From positions 1-34,633 of the forward strand of contig NZ_DASYHS010000017.1 of NCBI RefSeq assembly GCF_035998295.1: 34,633 bases of DNA, written 5' to 3'. This DNA is from DASYHS01 sp035998295 (GTDB lineage Bacteria; Pseudomonadota; Alphaproteobacteria; Azospirillales; Azospirillaceae). Of the stretch, positions 32,420 to 34,633 are shown one piece after another. The translations under genes and the position numbers were made by a program. Below the pieces are notes generated by a model. That model ran no database searches. It was not told the DNA's origin and worked only from the letters and a program-made list of their open reading frames with translations. The stretch's first letter is position 1. Each line of letters opens with the position of its first letter.

Positions 32420-32714
32420 GGCGAGGACACGCCTTCTCTATTTCGTGACCAGTTTCGGGGACGAGTGGATCGTCCTGTCGGAGGATCAGCGCTACGGGCC
32501 GTTCTCCCGCTATCGCGACGCCTTCGAGCGCGCCGTGAGCGAGGCGCAGGCGGCCGGCGCCTGCGGGTTTGCCAGCGCCGTCCTCCACGCGTCCGCCGAC
32601 GGCATGGTCGAGTTGCGGTGGTCCTACGGCAGCGGTACCGTCATGCAGGGCGGGGCGGTACCCGGCCCGACCGGCGTGCCGGTCCCTCCTCCGCTCGAAA
32701 GCCCCTATCGATGA
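32373..32714 (+). CDS. Small unknown, DUF2188-like pattern
   Basis: Up to 113 residues from the ATG at 32373. The N-terminal 18 residues are encoded by the 15-bp repeat (MAYLAAAYPAAACPAAA); the frame also opens at 32274, and a GTG at 32445 would give just the core. The compact part is LLYFVTSFGDEWIVLSEDQR YGPFSRYRDAFERAVSEAQA and WSYGSGTVMQGGA. This resembles short DUF2188-like domains (a strand, a W, then a helix with A...A), but I am not sure. The true start is uncertain, and the repeat may have changed it. Its stop overlaps the next ATG as ATGA, so the two genes are translated together. Confidence 0.6.
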   Translation: MAYLAAAYPAAACPAAARTRLLYFVTSFGDEWIVLSEDQRYGPFSRYRDAFERAVSEAQAAGACGFASAVLHASADGMVELRWSYGSGTVMQGGAVPGPTGVPVPPPLESPYR

Positions 32715-32935
32715 ACGACCGCAACATCACCGACGTCCTGCGCGCCGTGGAGCGCGGGCTGGTGCGCCATGCCCATCCCTTCACCTGGGAATGCGAGGAC
32801 GAGGCCATCGATCCCAGGACGCTGCAGCGCGCGCTGCAGCAGAACCTGATCGGCGTGGAGGCGAACGCCGACCGCGAGCCGCACCTCGTCACCCTGACCG
32901 AGCGCGGGCGGGAAAAGCTCTCTCGCGAGGGCTGA
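32711..32935 (+). CDS. Small unknown, 74 residues
   Basis: 74 residues from an ATG coupled by ATGA overlap to the previous gene. It starts MNDRNITDVLRAVERGLVRH and contains the short acidic strand FTWECEDEAID, a helix (RTLQRALQQNLIGVEANADR) and a basic tail (LTLTERGREKLSREG-type ending). The mix of a winged-helix-like end (TERGREKL) with the two small helices could be a transcriptional-regulator fragment, but no family is certain. Its gene partner is equally unknown. Confidence 0.65.
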   Translation: MNDRNITDVLRAVERGLVRHAHPFTWECEDEAIDPRTLQRALQQNLIGVEANADREPHLVTLTERGREKLSREG

Positions 32936-32953
32936 ACAAGCGGGAGTGGGTCT

Positions 32954-33655
32954 TCAGGCGGCGGCGCGGGACGCCTGTGCGCGCAGCATGTCGTCGACGA
33001 GGTCGTCCACGGCGCGTTCCGCCGCCTGCAGGGATGCCTGGAGACGGTCGTCCGCGAACTCGTCGTACTCCACCGCGACCGAGCGGAAATCGGTGATGCC
33101 GAGATAGGCGAACGGGGTCCGGATGCTCGGCTCGACGTGGTTGACCGCGGCCATGCGGCCGCCGGGATCGTAGCCGTAGTCCCCGCGCGAGCTCAGCACG
33201 ACGAGCCGCTTGCCCATGCCTGCGAGGAGCGGCCAGTACGGCTCGCCGGCGCGGGAGCGGTCGAAGCCGAAGGTCCGCCCGACCCGGACGACGTTGTCGA
33301 CATAGGCCTTGAACTGGGCGGGGACGTTGAAGTTGTACATCGGGACGCCGGCCACGACGACGTCGGCGGCGATCAGCTCGTCCACGAGGGCGTCGCTCTC
33401 GGCCAGCACGTCGCGCATCCAGTCCTCGCGCAGCTCCGGCTTCGTGAAGGCGGCATGGATCCAGCGGCCGGTCACGGGGCTGGGCGGCGACTGGCCCACG
33501 TCCCGGTAGACGATATCGTCGCCCGGGCGCGCGGCGCGCCAGCGCTCGACGAAGCGCGCGGTCAGGCGGCGCGTGTGGGAGCCGTAGGCATCCCGGTCGG
33601 AGCGGCCGGGCCGGGCGCTGGCGTCGATCCACAGAAGTCTCGGCATGGGGGTCAT
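32954..33655 (-). CDS. FMN-dependent NAD(P)H quinone/azo reductase-like
   Basis: 233 residues of the flavodoxin-like fold of AzoR/NQO-type reductases, which reduce quinones or azo compounds with NAD(P)H and bound FMN. The N-terminal strand LLWIDASARPGRSDRDAYGS has the S-x-R-x-x-x-S phosphate pattern, and VVAGVPMYNFNVPAQFKAYVDNV has the FMN-site PMYNF. A third region (LLAGMGKRLVVLSSRGDYGY) is also typical. The start could be ATG 33655 or 33646 (MPRLLW). It is divergent from a LysR regulator gene, the classic layout for regulation by that protein. Substrate unknown. Confidence 0.88.
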   Translation of the reverse strand: MTPMPRLLWIDASARPGRSDRDAYGSHTRRLTARFVERWRAARPGDDIVYRDVGQSPPSPVTGRWIHAAFTKPELREDWMRDVLAESDALVDELIAADVVVAGVPMYNFNVPAQFKAYVDNVVRVGRTFGFDRSRAGEPYWPLLAGMGKRLVVLSSRGDYGYDPGGRMAAVNHVEPSIRTPFAYLGITDFRSVAVEYDEFADDRLQASLQAAERAVDDLVDDMLRAQASRAAA

Positions 33656-33776
33656 CCATCCTGGTTGCGGGATGAGCCGGGCTCAGGCGCACCGGCTCGA
33701 CGGACCCAGGATTGACGCTGGGTACGCGCCGCGACAAACTCCGACTTCTCAGCCGACGGATGAACCAGGATCAGGC

Positions 33777-34633
33777 ATGGCGACGCGCAGGCTCCCTCCG
33801 CTCTCGGCGCTGCGCGCCTTCGAGGCGGCGGCCCGGCACGAGAGCTTCAAGCTGGCCGCGGCGGAGCTGGCGGTGACCCCGACGGCGATCAGCCATCAGA
33901 TCCGCCAGCTCGAGGAGGCGCTGGGCGTCGCCCTGTTCGAGCGGCGGACGCGCCGGGTCGTGGTCACGGCGGAAGGGCGGATGCTGTTCCCGGTGCTGCG
34001 CGACGGTTTCGACGCCTTCGCGCAGGCGGTCGAGACGATCCGGACGCGGCGCCAGCGGCGGCCCCTGACGGTGTCGGCGACCACGACGTTCACGGCGCGG
34101 TGGCTGGTGCCGCGCGTCGCGGCGTTCCGGGCGGAGCACCCCTCCCTCGACCTGCGCCTGCACGCCTCGGACGATCCCGTCGACCTGCATGCCGGCGCCG
34201 CCGACGCGGCGGTGCGCTACGGCGCCGGCCCCTGGCCCGGCCTGATCGCGGAGCCGCTGATGCGCGACCGCTTTGCCCCGGTGTGCAGCCCCGCGCTCGG
34301 CGTCGGGGAGCCGGAGGACCTGCGGCGCGTCCCGCTGCTGCATTCGGAGTGGCGCCGGACGACGGCGGAGACGCCGACCTGGCGGCTGTGGTGCGAGCGC
34401 GCGGGCCTCGCCGGCATCGACGTCGAGGCGGGGATGGTGTTCACCGACGACAGCCACGCCGTCCAGGCGGCGGTGGCCGGCCAGGGCGCAGTACTGACGA
34501 GCCTGCTGCTGGCGGCGGACGAGCTGGCGCGCGGCACGCTGGTCCAGCCGTTCGGGCCGGTCATCGAGGGGCACCGGTACCAGTTCGTCTGCACGCGCGC
34601 GATGCTGGCCCATGAGGGCGTGCGGGCGCTGCG
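33777..34633 (+). CDS. LysR-family regulator, GcvA type, cut by window end
   Basis: The first 285 codons of a LysR-family transcriptional regulator; the frame is open to the window edge. The helix-turn-helix (residues about 1-65) has LPPLSALRAFEAAARHESFK and the GcvA-type LAVTPTAISHQIRQLEEALG followed by FERR. The effector-binding domain starts near 90 (PLTVSATTTFTARWLVPRVA) and has the DDSHAVQAAVAGQGA turn. The ATG at 33777 has AGG (33773-33775, partial) just before it. The divergent reductase gene (32954-33655) is its likely target, as is common for LysR proteins. Only the end of the C-terminal domain should be missing. Confidence 0.93.
   Translation, partial: MATRRLPPLSALRAFEAAARHESFKLAAAELAVTPTAISHQIRQLEEALGVALFERRTRRVVVTAEGRMLFPVLRDGFDAFAQAVETIRTRRQRRPLTVSATTTFTARWLVPRVAAFRAEHPSLDLRLHASDDPVDLHAGAADAAVRYGAGPWPGLIAEPLMRDRFAPVCSPALGVGEPEDLRRVPLLHSEWRRTTAETPTWRLWCERAGLAGIDVEAGMVFTDDSHAVQAAVAGQGAVLTSLLLAADELARGTLVQPFGPVIEGHRYQFVCTRAMLAHEGVRAL

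Noticed and set aside
32203..32430. Minus-strand frame with repeating PLPDM residues
   Set aside because: The repetition comes directly from the 15-bp DNA repeat, and the rest has no coding character.

Overview
The window is a GC-rich (roughly 70%) chromosomal segment that reads like an alphaproteobacterium. The clearest taxonomic evidence is the direct-repeat LexA box GTTC-N7-GTTC in front of imuA and imuB, the alphaproteobacterial form of the SOS operator. Supporting evidence is the ImuA/ImuB/DnaE2 mutasome, an IalB-family protein, a DUF4112 protein and a YqaE/Pmp3 peptide behind a GGAAC-type stress promoter. The base composition and several small conserved unknowns suggest Rhodospirillales/Azospirillales, but the order is an inference. 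I see no rRNA, tRNA, CRISPR array, complete insertion sequence or prophage.

Layout. 1-2930: a cut-off gene for a small terminase-subunit-like protein under a promoter with a LexA-type box, a 578-residue helical unknown, and a second terminase-small-like gene. 2940-8194: SOS operon imuB - DUF559 nuclease - dnaE2, with a 121-bp composite palindrome between imuB and the nuclease. 8200-11810: degP - response regulator - histidine kinase, an envelope-stress operon. 11939-12502: a small unknown protein and an orphan antitoxin-like gene bracketed by a 27-bp direct repeat. 12508-13322: imuA with its own LexA box. 13363-16633: a conserved unknown, YqaE and DUF4112 membrane proteins, a glutathione transferase and a secreted Pro/Ala-rich protein. 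16718-21101: a ThDP enzyme, a GFA-type zinc protein, a phosphoribosyltransferase, a crotonase-fold protein and an IalB-like protein. 21260-24925: binding protein and two permeases of a peptide-type ABC importer, without an ATPase gene. 24995-25719: a VapBC-like toxin-antitoxin pair. 25721-30528 (minus strand): PrcB-like lipoprotein, M20 amidohydrolase, ribokinase, universal stress protein, isochorismatase-fold protein and a small unknown. 30672-34633: a dual-specificity phosphatase, several small unknowns in and around an AT-rich patch, a flavodoxin-fold reductase and a divergent LysR regulator cut by the window end.

How it works together. The most coherent system is the SOS mutagenesis set. 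ImuA and ImuB are thought to bring the error-prone polymerase DnaE2 to damaged DNA. Here the set is split into two LexA-box transcription units about 4.4 kb apart. The dnaE2 unit also carries a Vsr-like DUF559 nuclease gene, translationally coupled to dnaE2. A third promoter of the same design, with the LexA-type box exactly between -35 and -10, drives the terminase-small-like gene at the left edge and may mark an unrecognised SOS gene.

The window is also rich in short tandem or direct duplications (15, 16, about 21, 24, 27 and 29 bp). Several lie exactly at gene ends and supply stop codons, start codons or C-terminal residues.
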